DNA from: Alloalcanivorax xenomutans
Lineage (GTDB): Bacteria > Pseudomonadota > Gammaproteobacteria > Pseudomonadales > Alcanivoracaceae
DNA: 64,000 nt
Direction of reading: 5' to 3'
Assembly (NCBI RefSeq): GCF_900217905.1
Contig: NZ_OBMO01000005.1
Location: 1-64,000, forward strand
The position numbers were made by a program, and so were the translations under genes. The stretch's first letter is position 1. Each line of letters begins with the position of its first letter. Positions 14,896 through 23,735 of the stretch are shown one piece after another. The notes under the pieces are model-generated. The model had not been told where the DNA came from, searched no databases, and was given only the letters and a program-made list of their open reading frames with translations.

Positions 14896-16335
14896 ATGCA
14901 CCAACCGAACACCCAGTGGCCGGAAATCCGCCACCACGGCGCCGTTGACGGCGTCACCGGATCCGCCCACGAACTGTGTCTGGACCACCAGCACAGCCTG
15001 CTGGTGGACTGCGGCCTGTTCCAGGGCCGCGACCAGGGCCCCGGCGGCGCCAACGCCGACGACCTGACCATCGATTTCCCGGTGGCCCAAATCAAGACCC
15101 TGGTAATCACCCACGTGCACATAGACCACGTGGGCCGAATACCCTGGCTGCTGGCGGCGGGCTTCAAAGGCCCTATCCTCTGCAGCCAACCCTCGGCGAA
15201 GCTGCTGCCCATCGTCCTCGAGGACGCCTTCAAACTGGGCTTCAGTCGCCGGCCGGACGACATAGACCGCTACCTGCGGGTAATTAAACGACGCCTGGTG
15301 CCATTACCTTACGACCAATGGCATAGCGCCCTGGACGCCGGCCACGGCCAGATACGAATAAGGCTGCGACGAGCCGGCCACATCCTCGGCTCCGCTTATG
15401 TGGAATGCGACGTCAAAGGGCCACCGGGCCGCCACCGGGTGGTGTTCTCCGGGGACCTGGGCGCACCGCACGCGCCCCTGCTGCCGGCGCCCAAGCCGCC
15501 CCACGGCTGCGACACCCTGGTGATCGAAAGCACCTACGGGGATCGCAACCATGAGGACAGAAAAGAACGCCAGCAGCGGCTCCAACGGGTACTGGCCCGC
15601 GCTCTGCAGGATCAGGGCACCGTCCTGATCCCGGCCTTCAGCATCGGCCGCACCCAGGAACTGCTGTACGAACTGGAGGACATTCTCCACCGCAACAAAC
15701 AGAGCAGGGTGCACAAAACCCTGCCTTGGAGCGAACTGCCGGTGATCCTGGATTCCCCGCTGGCCAGCCGCTTCACCAGGGCCTACCGGGCATTGAGACC
15801 CTACTGGGAACAGGAGGCGCTTAAGCGGATCACCAAAGGCCGCAAGCCCTTGGGCTTTAAACAACTGCTCACGGTGGACGACCACGACGCCCACCTGAGA
15901 ATGGTCCGCCACCTGGCGGACAGCGCCCGCCCCGCCGTGGTGATCTCCGGCAGCGGCATGTGCACCGGCGGCCGCATCGTCAACTACCTGAAGGCGATGC
16001 TGCACGACCCCAGGCATAACGTGCTGTTCGTGGGCTATCAGGGCAAAGGCACACCAGGGCGGCAAATACAGAGGCAAGGGCAGGGCGGTACCGTCACGCT
16101 GGACGGCGATACCCACACCATCCAGGTTGGCATCGATAGCCTGGGCGGCTACTCCGCCCACGCCGACCAGCAAGGGTTGATACGGTTTGTCACTGGCATG
16201 CGGAAAGCGCCAGGTGCCATCCGCATCGTGCACGGCGATGATGGCGCACAGAGGAAATTGCAAGGCGAGCTGAAGCGCTTGCTCCCCCAATGCCGCATTT
16301 TATACCCCTGTGGGAGCCAGCCTGCTGGCGAATAA
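14896..16335 (+). CDS. metallo-beta-lactamase / beta-CASP family RNA or DNA nuclease
   Basis: A 479-residue hydrolase of the MBL-fold beta-CASP type (RNA-specificity domain; relatives of CPSF and YSH1-like bacterial RNases). It has the zinc site 'ITHVHIDHVGRIP' (HxHxDH, about residues 74-79), the beta-CASP motifs 'ESTYGDRNHEDR' and 'IPAFSIGRTQELLYEL', and the late motifs 'ISGSGMCTGGRI' and 'GYSAHADQQGL'. ATG at 14896 has AAGGGGGGAA 5 bases upstream. The last residues (about '[10 protein letters not shown]') and the stop are encoded by a REP element, so the native C-terminus has been replaced or extended. It sits between toxin-antitoxin modules; a defence role is conjecture. Confidence 0.9.
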   Translation: MHQPNTQWPEIRHHGAVDGVTGSAHELCLDHQHSLLVDCGLFQGRDQGPGGANADDLTIDFPVAQIKTLVITHVHIDHVGRIPWLLAAGFKGPILCSQPSAKLLPIVLEDAFKLGFSRRPDDIDRYLRVIKRRLVPLPYDQWHSALDAGHGQIRIRLRRAGHILGSAYVECDVKGPPGRHRVVFSGDLGAPHAPLLPAPKPPHGCDTLVIESTYGDRNHEDRKERQQRLQRVLARALQDQGTVLIPAFSIGRTQELLYELEDILHRNKQSRVHKTLPWSELPVILDSPLASRFTRAYRALRPYWEQEALKRITKGRKPLGFKQLLTVDDHDAHLRMVRHLADSARPAVVISGSGMCTGGRIVNYLKAMLHDPRHNVLFVGYQGKGTPGRQIQRQGQGGTVTLDGDTHTIQVGIDSLGGYSAHADQQGLIRFVTGMRKAPGAIRIVHGDDGAQRKLQGELKRLLPQCRILYPCGSQPAGE

Positions 16336-16484
16336 GCCATGCCGAACGCTGTATTCGCGGCCAAGCGGAGCGCCGCCCGGGCCGCTTCCCACAGCGGCTT
16401 CGAAGCCCCCTGTGGGAAGATTGCCGGGCGGCGCTCCGCTCGCAAGCGAACAGGCTGACTGTAGGAGCGGTCCACGGACCCCGA
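16280..16484. repeat. REP cluster overlapping the end of the MBL gene; composite block copy 3
   Basis: Positions 16280-16333 repeat at 19772-19825 with one mismatch over 54 bases. 16341-16451 is a third copy of the composite block in which both arms carry the CGGAGCGCCGCCCGG insert (right arm inverted). 16460-16484 is a unit of the third stem class, GCGGTCC-A-CGGACC. Stop codon 16333-16335 of the MBL gene lies at the edge of the first REP unit. Confidence 0.85.
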
Positions 16485-16519
16485 TAAGACAACATTAAAG
16501 TGCTCATATTCTTGAGAAG

Positions 16520-16558
16520 GTATACACTTAACCCCCAATAAAGGGGTGTAAATGTGCA
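16520..16558 (+). promoter_or_regulatory. probable abiE promoter/operator region
   Basis: An imperfect inverted repeat (ACACTTAACCCC, spacer CAATAAA, GGGGTGTAAATGTG) lies directly before the abiEi start codon. AbiEi antitoxins are known to bind inverted repeats in their own promoter. No Shine-Dalgarno sequence precedes the ATG at 16562. Confidence 0.4.
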
Positions 16559-16561
16559 CTT

Positions 16562-17104
16562 ATGACCCGAGATGAGCTACAGAAAACCCTGAGTGAATGG
16601 GATAAACGTGGCCGATATGTCTTTTCCCGCCACGAGATGCGGCGCCTGTTTCCCAATGAATCGGAAAAGTCATTGGAAAAGAGTCTGGCGCGCATGGTAG
16701 AGCGTGGCTTGCTGCAGCGCGCCGCCCGAGGGGTATATCTGAACCCCTACGCCGGCAGCCAGGACGGCTACGCCATCGAGCATATCGCCAAGGCATTGCG
16801 TCCGGGGGAATACAACTATGTGAGTCTCGAATCCGCCCTGAGCGAATACGGCGTGATTTCGCAGATCCCCATCGACCGGCTCACCGTGATGACCACCGGC
16901 CGCAAGGGCACCTACCGGACCCGTCACGGCACCATCGAGTTCACTCACACCAAGAGAGGGCTCGACGAGATATTAAAGAGCATGGTGCCGGTACCGGGGC
17001 GGCCATTGCGCATCGCCACGCTAGCCGCCGCCCGCCGGGACTTGCGCCGTGTAGGCCGTAATTGCCATCTGATGGAACAGGAAGGGGCCGGCGATGGCCA
17101 GTAA
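16562..17104 (+). CDS. abiEi: type IV toxin-antitoxin system antitoxin AbiEi
   Basis: A 180-residue AbiEi-family antitoxin and autorepressor. The N-terminal winged helix is visible ('GRYVFSRHEMRRLFPNESEKSLEKSLARMVERGLLQRAARGVYLNPYA', about residues 17-66). The C-terminal antitoxin part follows ('YNYVSLESALSEYGVISQIPIDRLTVMTTGRKGTYRTRHGTIEFTH'), which matches the family pattern. It overlaps abiEii by 11 bases. The ATG lacks an obvious ribosome site; a near-leaderless mRNA is possible. AbiE systems act in abortive phage infection and plasmid or island maintenance. Confidence 0.88.
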   Translation: MTRDELQKTLSEWDKRGRYVFSRHEMRRLFPNESEKSLEKSLARMVERGLLQRAARGVYLNPYAGSQDGYAIEHIAKALRPGEYNYVSLESALSEYGVISQIPIDRLTVMTTGRKGTYRTRHGTIEFTHTKRGLDEILKSMVPVPGRPLRIATLAAARRDLRRVGRNCHLMEQEGAGDGQ

Positions 17105-18002
17105 GGATTTTGAGGCGCTGGTCACCCGGGCCATGGCGGTGCCGGGCCGGACCCACATGCGCCCGGTGGTGGAAAAGGAGCTGTTGCATTACGACATCCT
17201 GTTCGCCTTGGACCGGCAGGGCCTTCTCGACCGGTTGACGTTTCAGGGCGGGACCAGTCTGCGGCTTTGTCACGGTGCCCCCAGGTTCTCGGAAGACCTG
17301 GATTTCGTCGCCGGCACGGAGTTCGGTGATCCGGAACTTCAGGACATCAAAGTCTGCCTGGAACAGTATCTGGGCGAGCGTTATGGGCTCCAAGTGTGGG
17401 TCAAAGAGCCCCTGTCAGGTGACGATACCCGGCCGGGCGTACAGGTCCGGCGCTGGCAGGTCAGTATTCGTACCGCTCCGGAGCGGCCGGATCTGCCACA
17501 CCAGCGGATCAAATTGGAGGTGGTCAATGTGCCCGCCCATACCCGGGTACTCATGCCGCTGCGCCACAACTACGATTTTCTGCCCGATGGCTATGATGAA
17601 ACCCTGGTCGGTGTGGAGACCCTGGACGAAGTGTTCGTGGACAAGCTGATCGCCTATCCGGCAACGGCGCACCCCCGCTACCGCGACATCTGGGACTTGC
17701 AATGGCTGGCCCAGAGGGAAGCTAAAATGGACGAAGCCGTACTGCGCGCCAAAATCGATGATTATGGGCTTGAGGATTATCCCGGCAAGCTGGAACAGGC
17801 CATCAAGGAACTGCCGGGACGTATCCAAAGCCAGGCTTTCATGGATACACTGAGCCGTTTTCTGCCCGAGGATACCCTGGATCGGACCCTCAAAAGAGCA
17901 GGGTTCCTGGACTATCTGACCAGCGCCGTCGGCGGCCATTTGCAAACCGCCCTAAAGGCGTTGCGAGCGGGCTCCGCGCCTGAACCACCGTTCAACATGT
18001 AA
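17094..18002 (+). CDS. abiEii: type IV toxin AbiEii, nucleotidyltransferase
   Basis: A 302-residue nucleotidyltransferase-like toxin of the AbiEii/AbiGii family. Motif I 'FQGGTSLRLCHGAPRFSEDLDFV' (about 51-73) carries the GG(T)S and the DLD metal ligands. A later 'DKLIAYPATAHPRYRDIWDLQWL' is the conserved K...R.RD.(W/Y)DL motif. Family members act on nucleotides or RNA and are bacteriostatic unless opposed by AbiEi. The reading frame overlaps abiEi, as in known operons. It looks complete. Confidence 0.92.
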   Translation: MASKDFEALVTRAMAVPGRTHMRPVVEKELLHYDILFALDRQGLLDRLTFQGGTSLRLCHGAPRFSEDLDFVAGTEFGDPELQDIKVCLEQYLGERYGLQVWVKEPLSGDDTRPGVQVRRWQVSIRTAPERPDLPHQRIKLEVVNVPAHTRVLMPLRHNYDFLPDGYDETLVGVETLDEVFVDKLIAYPATAHPRYRDIWDLQWLAQREAKMDEAVLRAKIDDYGLEDYPGKLEQAIKELPGRIQSQAFMDTLSRFLPEDTLDRTLKRAGFLDYLTSAVGGHLQTALKALRAGSAPEPPFNM

Positions 18003-18072
18003 ATATGCTGTCCGTGGCAGCGCCTGCAACGCAAACTAAGCCGCCTGCTCCCCCAGCCCTGCTGGCGAACCC

Positions 18073-18219
18073 GCCCTCTACATCGCCGCTGTGGGAGCGG
18101 GCTTGCCAGCGAAGTAGGCCGACGCCGAACGCCGTATTCGCGGCCAAGCGGAGCGCCGCCCGGGCCGCTTCCCACAGCGGCTTCGAAGCCCCCTGTGGGA
18201 AGCTTGCTCGCAAGCGAAT
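18073..18219. repeat. composite REP block, copy 2
   Basis: A 147-base block nearly identical to 14693-14824, differing by an inserted CGGAGCGCCGCCCGG and a substitution near the first unit. It lies between abiEii and hipB. Confidence 0.9.
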
Positions 18220-18259
18220 GGCTTTAATGGTCAGCTCCGTAGGCTTAGGTCGCTTGGAT

Positions 18260-18323
18260 GTCATGTGAATATATGCTACAAACAAAGTAAATTAATCGAA
18301 TTTGAGGCATATATTCACATGAC
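18260..18323 (+). promoter_or_regulatory. hipBA operator: 17-bp perfect inverted repeat
   Basis: GTCATGTGAATATATGC (18260-18276) and its exact reverse complement (18307-18323) are separated by 30 bases. The right arm covers the hipB start codon. HipB dimers bind paired inverted sites and repress the operon; this spacing could loop or block both promoter and ribosome access. Confidence 0.65.
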
Positions 18324-18570
18324 ATTGCAAGAACTTGGCACCCAGTTTGCCGGGTTACGCAAGGCAAACGGCCATAGCCAACAACAAGTGGCCGCCATGA
18401 GCGGGGTGGATCGCACCGCGATTTCCCGCTTTGAATCCGGCCGGATCACGGAACTGGGCTTCAGCAAAGTGGAGCGGCTATTCGCGCTATATGGGATGGA
18501 ACTGGCGCCAAGATCCCGTAAAACACCGACGCTGGATGATCTGGTGAGGGAGCGTGAATGGCCTCAGTAG
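18319..18570 (+). CDS. hipB: HipB-like antitoxin (HTH_XRE)
   Basis: An 83-residue helix-turn-helix antitoxin. 'LGTQFAGLRKANGHSQQQVAAMSGVDRTAISRFESGRITELGFSKVERLFALYGMEL' is a full XRE/HipB domain. I set the start at ATG 18319 because it gives the normal N-terminus; an in-frame start at 18265 would read through the operator. It overlaps hipA by 13 bases. It should repress the operon through the inverted repeat at its own start and neutralise the HipA kinase. Confidence 0.9.
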   Translation: MTLQELGTQFAGLRKANGHSQQQVAAMSGVDRTAISRFESGRITELGFSKVERLFALYGMELAPRSRKTPTLDDLVREREWPQ

Positions 18571-19766
18571 ACGAACTCGACGTCACCAGTGGCAATGAAC
18601 TAGCAGGGCGGTTGAGCAGGAGCGCCAGGCACGCCGGCGAAGAGTACAGCTTTGCTTACCGTACCGATGAGCCGGAACGGGCGGTCTCGCTGACCATGCC
18701 GCTGCGCACCGCATCTTACCAGTTCCCGAGGCTGCACCCGGCGTTTGCCCAGAACCTTCCCGAAGGCTATTTGCGGGATGCCATTCGCCGCACGGTAAGC
18801 AAACTGCACGGTGCCAGTGATCTGGCGTTGCTCGCCGCGCTTGGCCCATATCAGATCGGCCGCCTGGGCTATGTTTTGCCAGGCCAGCCCACGGAAATGG
18901 CGCACTCGACCGAAAGGCTGGAAACACTGCTGGATTCAGACAATCCGGATTTGTTCGCCGAACTGGTGGAAAAGTACGCACTGAACTCGGGTATATCGGG
19001 AGTGCAACCCAAACTGCTGGTGGATGTTGCCGCTGAACCACCAAGAGACAAAGCCGCGATTCGCTCCAGCAGATTGATCGTCAAAGCCTGGGGCACGGAT
19101 TACCCGGACCTGGCGCTGAATGAATATTTCTGTATGCGGGCCGCCAGCAGGGCGGGGCTGGACGTTCCCCGTTTCGATATCTCCCGTGATGGCCGGCTGT
19201 TCATCATGGAACGCTTCGACGTCACGGAAACGGGCGCCTACCTGGGCTTTGAAGATGGCTGCGTATTGCAGGGACTGTCACCGGAAGAAAAATACGACGG
19301 CACCTATGAGCGCCTGGCCAGATCCGTATCCGAATTCGTATCGCCGGCATTGCGACAAACCGCGCTGGCCAGCCTGTTTCGCTCCATCGTGCTTTCCTGG
19401 GCGGTGCGAAATGGCGATGCGCACCTGAAGAACTTTGGTGTGATCTATGACCGCCCCGGCGGCACGGTGGCTTTGGCCCCGGCCTACGATATCGTGACCA
19501 CCACGGCGTACCTGCGTAACGATGTGCCGGCGCTCCATCTTGCAGGCAGTAAGCGCTGGTGGCCTCTGGATCGCCTGGCCGAATTTGGCGCCCGGCACTG
19601 TGCCCAGAATACCCGGCAGCTCAAAGAGACGATTGGCGCCGTGGGCAGCGCGCTGACAACGACCTTGCCTGAATTGAAAGACGCCTCCCCGCGTTTTCCG
19701 GATGTGGCACCCGCCATGATAAAAGCCTGGGAAGAAGCAGTGAATGAAATCGCGGCATGGGCATAG
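18558..19766 (+). CDS. hipA: HipA-like serine/threonine kinase toxin
   Basis: A 402-residue HipA-family kinase; E. coli HipA phosphorylates glutamyl-tRNA synthetase and induces dormancy. Visible marks are the N-terminal lobe with '[23 protein letters not shown]', '[12 protein letters not shown]' (P-loop equivalent, about residues 145-160), '[23 protein letters not shown]', the catalytic loop '[12 protein letters not shown]' (about 280) and 'PAYDIVTT' as the metal-binding DFG-like motif. The gene overlaps hipB and appears complete. The target of this branch is not predictable from sequence. Confidence 0.92.
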   Translation: MASVDELDVTSGNELAGRLSRSARHAGEEYSFAYRTDEPERAVSLTMPLRTASYQFPRLHPAFAQNLPEGYLRDAIRRTVSKLHGASDLALLAALGPYQIGRLGYVLPGQPTEMAHSTERLETLLDSDNPDLFAELVEKYALNSGISGVQPKLLVDVAAEPPRDKAAIRSSRLIVKAWGTDYPDLALNEYFCMRAASRAGLDVPRFDISRDGRLFIMERFDVTETGAYLGFEDGCVLQGLSPEEKYDGTYERLARSVSEFVSPALRQTALASLFRSIVLSWAVRNGDAHLKNFGVIYDRPGGTVALAPAYDIVTTTAYLRNDVPALHLAGSKRWWPLDRLAEFGARHCAQNTRQLKETIGAVGSALTTTLPELKDASPRFPDVAPAMIKAWEEAVNEIAAWA

Positions 19767-19771
19767 GGCCC

Positions 19772-19945
19772 TGCTCCCACAATGCCGCATTTTATACCCC
19801 TGTGGGAGCCAGCCTGCTGGCGAATGAACCTTCGGTCCCGTGGAATACACTCTCTGTATCCCCACGCAACGCCGACAAACCCGCTGTGGGAAGCTTGCTT
19901 GCAAGCGAAAAGAGTCACTGTAGGAGCCTGCCTTGCAGGCGAACG
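19772..19945. repeat. REP cluster before the EPS operon
   Basis: 19772-19825 duplicates the 3' end of the MBL nuclease gene plus its REP (one mismatch with 16280-16333). Two further units at 19883-19908 and 19919-19945 have stems GCTTGC/GCAAGC and GCCTGC/GCAGGC. The block closes the toxin-antitoxin island on its right side. Confidence 0.85.
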
Positions 19946-20032
19946 AGGTGCTCTCCAAGGCCCCAAGCTACACAAATTACCTGGCCCCACTACCGGGACC
20001 CGCAACTCAGAAATACGGGAAGTAAAACCCCA

Positions 20033-21166
20033 ATGACCAAACAGAAACGCATCCTCAGCATCTTCGGCACGCGCCCGGAAGCCATCAAGATGGCCCCGGT
20101 GGTCAAACAACTGGATGCCGATCCGCGCTTCGACAGCCGTCTCTGCGTCACCGCTCAACACCGGGAAATGCTGGATCAGGTACTGAATCTGTTCGAGCTG
20201 ACCCCGGACCATGATCTGAACATCATGGCTCCCGGCCAGGATCTGTATGACATCACCTCCCGCATTCTTGTCGGGCTGCGCGATGTGCTCAAGGAAGAAA
20301 AGCCCGATATGGTGTTGGTGCACGGTGACACCACCACCACCCTGGCCGCCTCGCTGGCTGCGTTCTACCAGCAAATTCCCATTGGCCACGTCGAGGCGGG
20401 GCTCCGCACTGGTAACCTGATGTCTCCCTGGCCGGAAGAGGCTAACCGCAAGCTCACGGGCAATCTGGCCAGGCTGCACTTCGCGCCTACCAACACGGCT
20501 CGGGATGCCCTGCTGGCGGAAGGCGTCAGTGAAGATATCATCAAGGTCACTGGGAATACCGTTATTGACGCCTTGCTGTGGGTGAAGGCACGAATCGAAA
20601 ATGACACGGGATTGCGGGCGGATCTGAAAGGGCAGCTCCCTTACGGCACGGAGCGGCCCCTGGTTCTAATCACCGGCCATCGCCGTGAGAGCTTCGGTGG
20701 CGGCTTTGAGCGTATCTGCCAAGCCATCGCCAAACTGGCCGGAGAACACCAGGACAAGGAATTTGTATACCCAGTGCATTTGAACCCCAACGTTCAGGAG
20801 CCGGTAAATCGCTTGCTAAAAGGCCACGGCAATGTCCACTTGATCCCACCGCAGGATTACCTGCCTTTTGTCTGGCTGATGATGAACGCGCGGCTGATTC
20901 TCACTGACTCTGGTGGCATCCAGGAAGAGGCGCCCTCGTTAGGCAAGCCCGTTCTGGTAATGCGGGACACGACCGAACGCCCGGATGCCGTATCCGCGGG
21001 GACCGTGAAACTGGTCGGCACGCAAAGCGAGAATATCTTCAACGAGGCACATCGCCTGCTCACAGACGAAGACGCTTGGCAGGCCATGAGCCGGGCGCAC
21101 AATCCCTACGGCGACGGCACTACCGCCGCCCAAATAGCGGATCACATCGATCAGTCGTCTCTCTAA
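20033..21166 (+). CDS. wecB: UDP-N-acetylglucosamine 2-epimerase (non-hydrolysing)
   Basis: A 377-residue GT-B fold epimerase interconverting UDP-GlcNAc and UDP-ManNAc. Signatures are '[15 protein letters not shown]' at the N-terminus, '[16 protein letters not shown]', '[10 protein letters not shown]', '[10 protein letters not shown]' and '[30 protein letters not shown]'. The start follows GGGAAG by about 11 bases. It is the first gene of the main EPS operon and is followed by wecC, which oxidises its product. A second, clearly diverged wecB lies at 60993. Confidence 0.96.
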   Translation: MTKQKRILSIFGTRPEAIKMAPVVKQLDADPRFDSRLCVTAQHREMLDQVLNLFELTPDHDLNIMAPGQDLYDITSRILVGLRDVLKEEKPDMVLVHGDTTTTLAASLAAFYQQIPIGHVEAGLRTGNLMSPWPEEANRKLTGNLARLHFAPTNTARDALLAEGVSEDIIKVTGNTVIDALLWVKARIENDTGLRADLKGQLPYGTERPLVLITGHRRESFGGGFERICQAIAKLAGEHQDKEFVYPVHLNPNVQEPVNRLLKGHGNVHLIPPQDYLPFVWLMMNARLILTDSGGIQEEAPSLGKPVLVMRDTTERPDAVSAGTVKLVGTQSENIFNEAHRLLTDEDAWQAMSRAHNPYGDGTTAAQIADHIDQSSL

Positions 21167-21270
21167 CTATTCTGAATGTAAGAACGGTCCTCTTCATATA
21201 GAAAGGGCCGCGATTCTCCGGCTTACCGCAACCTCATTTACGAACTCTGCTCTAGGACAAGGAACACCGT

Positions 21271-22518
21271 ATGAACTTCGACACTATCTGTGTAGTCGGC
21301 CTCGGCTATATCGGACTCCCCACCGCCACCATGTTCGCCTCTCGCCGCAAAAAAGTGATAGGCGTGGACGTTAATCAACATGCGGTGGACACGATCAACC
21401 GTGGTGAGATCCATATTGTGGAGCCAGAGCTGGATATTGCGGTTCATGCGGCGGTGAAAGAAGGTTATCTACGCGCCACTACTCGCCCCGAACCCGCGGA
21501 TGCTTTCCTTGTGGCCGTGCCGACTCCGTTCAAAAAGGGCGCTGACGCGGGTAACATCCCGACACCGGACCTCAGCTATATTCAGGCCGCCGCGGATTCT
21601 ATTGCTCCTGTGTTGAAAAAGGGGGACCTGGTTATTCTCGAATCAACGTCCCCGGTTGGTGCTACCGAACAAATGGCTGCCTGGCTGGCCGAAGCCCGCA
21701 GTGACCTGAGCTTCCCACAGCACTCAGGTGAAGAGTCTGATATCCGCGTCGCCCACTGTCCGGAGCGTGTACTGCCCGGTCATGTAATGCACGAACTGAT
21801 CGAAAATGATCGCATTATTGGCGGTATGACCACCAAGTGCGCCGAAGCTTCTCGTGATCTCTATAGAACCTTTGTGCGTGGCGAGTGTTTGTTGACTACT
21901 GCTCGTACCGCTGAAATGGCAAAGCTGACCGAGAATGCCTTTCGGGACGTAAATATCGCATTTGCAAATGAGCTTTCTGTGATCTGTGACAAGGTCGATA
22001 TTGATGTTTGGGAATTAATTCGTTTGGCGAATCGCCACCCCAGAGTGAACATACTGCAACCAGGCCCAGGGGTTGGAGGGCACTGTATTGCTGTTGATCC
22101 TTGGTTCATCGTCAGTGAAACACCGGAAGAAGCTCGGTTGATCAAAACTGCACGTGAAGTTAACGATCTAAAGCCAAGCCGGGTTCTGGAGAAAGTTAGA
22201 AGTCTGGTCAAAGGACATGATGTAAAAGATCTAGTTTTTTATGGTGTTAGCTTCAAGGCCGATATAGACGATTTAAGAGAAAGTCCAGCTCTTGGAATTG
22301 TGGTTAAGGCATTGGATGAATGGTCTAAAGATATTAATGTTTATATTGTTGAACCTAATGCAACTGATCTGCCCGGTATAGTAAGTGCTGCGGAGAAAGT
22401 TGCTTTTGAGGATGCGGTTAAGAAAGATGCATGCCATGTTCTCCTTGTTGACCATAAAGAATTTAAAAGAAAGAAACCGGACTGCGGTTTTATTGTCGAT
22501 ACGAGAGGCATATGGTGA
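21271..22518 (+). CDS. wecC: UDP-N-acetyl-D-mannosamine dehydrogenase
   Basis: A 415-residue nucleotide-sugar dehydrogenase converting UDP-ManNAc to UDP-ManNAcA with two NAD+. It has the Rossmann motif 'VVGLGYIGLPTATMFA', the catalytic 'AKLTENAFRDVNIAFANEL' (Lys and Asn present) and the nucleophile in 'GPGVGGHCIAVDPWF'. It follows wecB by 104 bases with an AAGGAAC site. Base composition changes inside this gene: the first 600-700 bases resemble the GC-rich chromosome, the 3' part resembles the AT-rich core that follows. This marks a probable recombination joint. It overlaps the flippase by 7 bases. Confidence 0.95.
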   Translation: MNFDTICVVGLGYIGLPTATMFASRRKKVIGVDVNQHAVDTINRGEIHIVEPELDIAVHAAVKEGYLRATTRPEPADAFLVAVPTPFKKGADAGNIPTPDLSYIQAAADSIAPVLKKGDLVILESTSPVGATEQMAAWLAEARSDLSFPQHSGEESDIRVAHCPERVLPGHVMHELIENDRIIGGMTTKCAEASRDLYRTFVRGECLLTTARTAEMAKLTENAFRDVNIAFANELSVICDKVDIDVWELIRLANRHPRVNILQPGPGVGGHCIAVDPWFIVSETPEEARLIKTAREVNDLKPSRVLEKVRSLVKGHDVKDLVFYGVSFKADIDDLRESPALGIVVKALDEWSKDINVYIVEPNATDLPGIVSAAEKVAFEDAVKKDACHVLLVDHKEFKRKKPDCGFIVDTRGIW

Positions 22519-23735
22519 ATATTCAACGGTTTAAGAGTCTTCTCTTAAATGGTTATATTTTGGCCCATATTGCTACATTCTGCACCTCTATAGTAACCAG
22601 TATTGTCGCTGTAAACATATTTCGTTCTGAAGAATATGTGGAGTTCATGACGGCTTTCGCTGTCATGAACTTTCTTGTGCCAATAGTAACGATGGGCGCT
22701 CCGTCCTATATTATAAAGTGTGTTAGAGCCAGGGAAGGACTGTTAGGAGTAAGATCAGATGTCCTAACCATGATTGTCTTCGGATGTCTGATAGCCGCCA
22801 TCTTATTGTATGTTTATAATTTGCTTTTCGGCGATATAGGTGTGCCTTTCTTTTGGGCTCTTGGTTCTTCGATATCTTTGGCGCTAATAAATATTGCTGG
22901 GTCTTCATATAGAGCGGAATCTCGCCCCAAAAAATATTTCATAGGTATTGCTGGAAGTAAGTTCTTTCTGGTTGTTTTTGTTATTTTTTTTGGGGCCTTT
23001 CCTCTTGGCGAAAGCGCTGGGATTATCCTGGCCTTAGCTATCATCACAAGCTCGGTGGTCACGCTATGTCTAGTGAAATTCCAAGTAATGCCAGACGGCG
23101 GCTGGGAGGCGCACTCTTTATGGAGGCCTCTTTACTTTTCAATCCCACTAGTTGTCGGCAATCTGATCGTACTTTTTTATCCGTTCTATGAAAGAACGCT
23201 TCTAAGTCGTCTAGATGATCCAGAGCAAGTGGGTGTTTACATTTTTGTGATGGATTTGGCGTTAAAAGCAGCGGGCGGGTTTCTAATTTTTATGAAAATT
23301 ACTATATTCCCGAAAGTTATGGGGATGAATATTAGGCAGGGAGATGATTTGATACGTAAGGCACGATATGTAGTGGTTGCATCTGCTTTATCTGTTGTTC
23401 TGCTCGTTTATTGTGCGTGGATTATTATTGGGGATGGCGAATATTTTAGAGGATATGGAGGGAATATTCCTCTATATCTTTGCATGGCAATACTGTTAGG
23501 AATGCTAACAATTCTGAGCTATACATCTGTCATTAAATTAGTAAGGGTTGGAAGAACTTACCCGGTTGCTATCGCAGGTGGAGCCGCTGTATCTACTTAT
23601 GCCTTTTTAGCCACAACATTAATAAATGACTTTGGGGTAAAAGGAGGGGGAGGGGCAATGCTTATCTCTGCATTAATAAACACGCTTTTTTTAGAAATTT
23701 TCTGTATTTTTGGAAAGAAAAATGACGCCATTTGA
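22512..23735 (+). CDS. wzx: oligosaccharide flippase (Wzx-like)
   Basis: A 407-residue membrane protein with about 12 hydrophobic segments, of the polysaccharide-biosynthesis/MATE-like flippase type ('NGYILAHIATFCTSIVTSIVAVNIF' at the N-terminus, 'RPLYFSIPLVVGNLIVLFYPFYERTLLSRLDD' in the middle). It would move the undecaprenyl-linked repeat unit to the periplasmic face. It overlaps wecC upstream and the acyltransferase downstream. Sequence is AT-rich. Wzx proteins diverge strongly, so the assignment relies on topology and context. Confidence 0.82.
   Translation: MVNIQRFKSLLLNGYILAHIATFCTSIVTSIVAVNIFRSEEYVEFMTAFAVMNFLVPIVTMGAPSYIIKCVRAREGLLGVRSDVLTMIVFGCLIAAILLYVYNLLFGDIGVPFFWALGSSISLALINIAGSSYRAESRPKKYFIGIAGSKFFLVVFVIFFGAFPLGESAGIILALAIITSSVVTLCLVKFQVMPDGGWEAHSLWRPLYFSIPLVVGNLIVLFYPFYERTLLSRLDDPEQVGVYIFVMDLALKAAGGFLIFMKITIFPKVMGMNIRQGDDLIRKARYVVVASALSVVLLVYCAWIIIGDGEYFRGYGGNIPLYLCMAILLGMLTILSYTSVIKLVRVGRTYPVAIAGGAAVSTYAFLATTLINDFGVKGGGGAMLISALINTLFLEIFCIFGKKNDAI

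Noticed and set aside
14693-19945. Possible CRISPR-like array because of many similar short repeats
   Set aside because: Repeats are inverted and direct REP palindromes with variable spacing and conserved spacers; no cas genes are present.
19757-20032. Longer N-terminus for WecB
   Set aside because: It would be encoded by REP units; the family N-terminus begins right after 20033.
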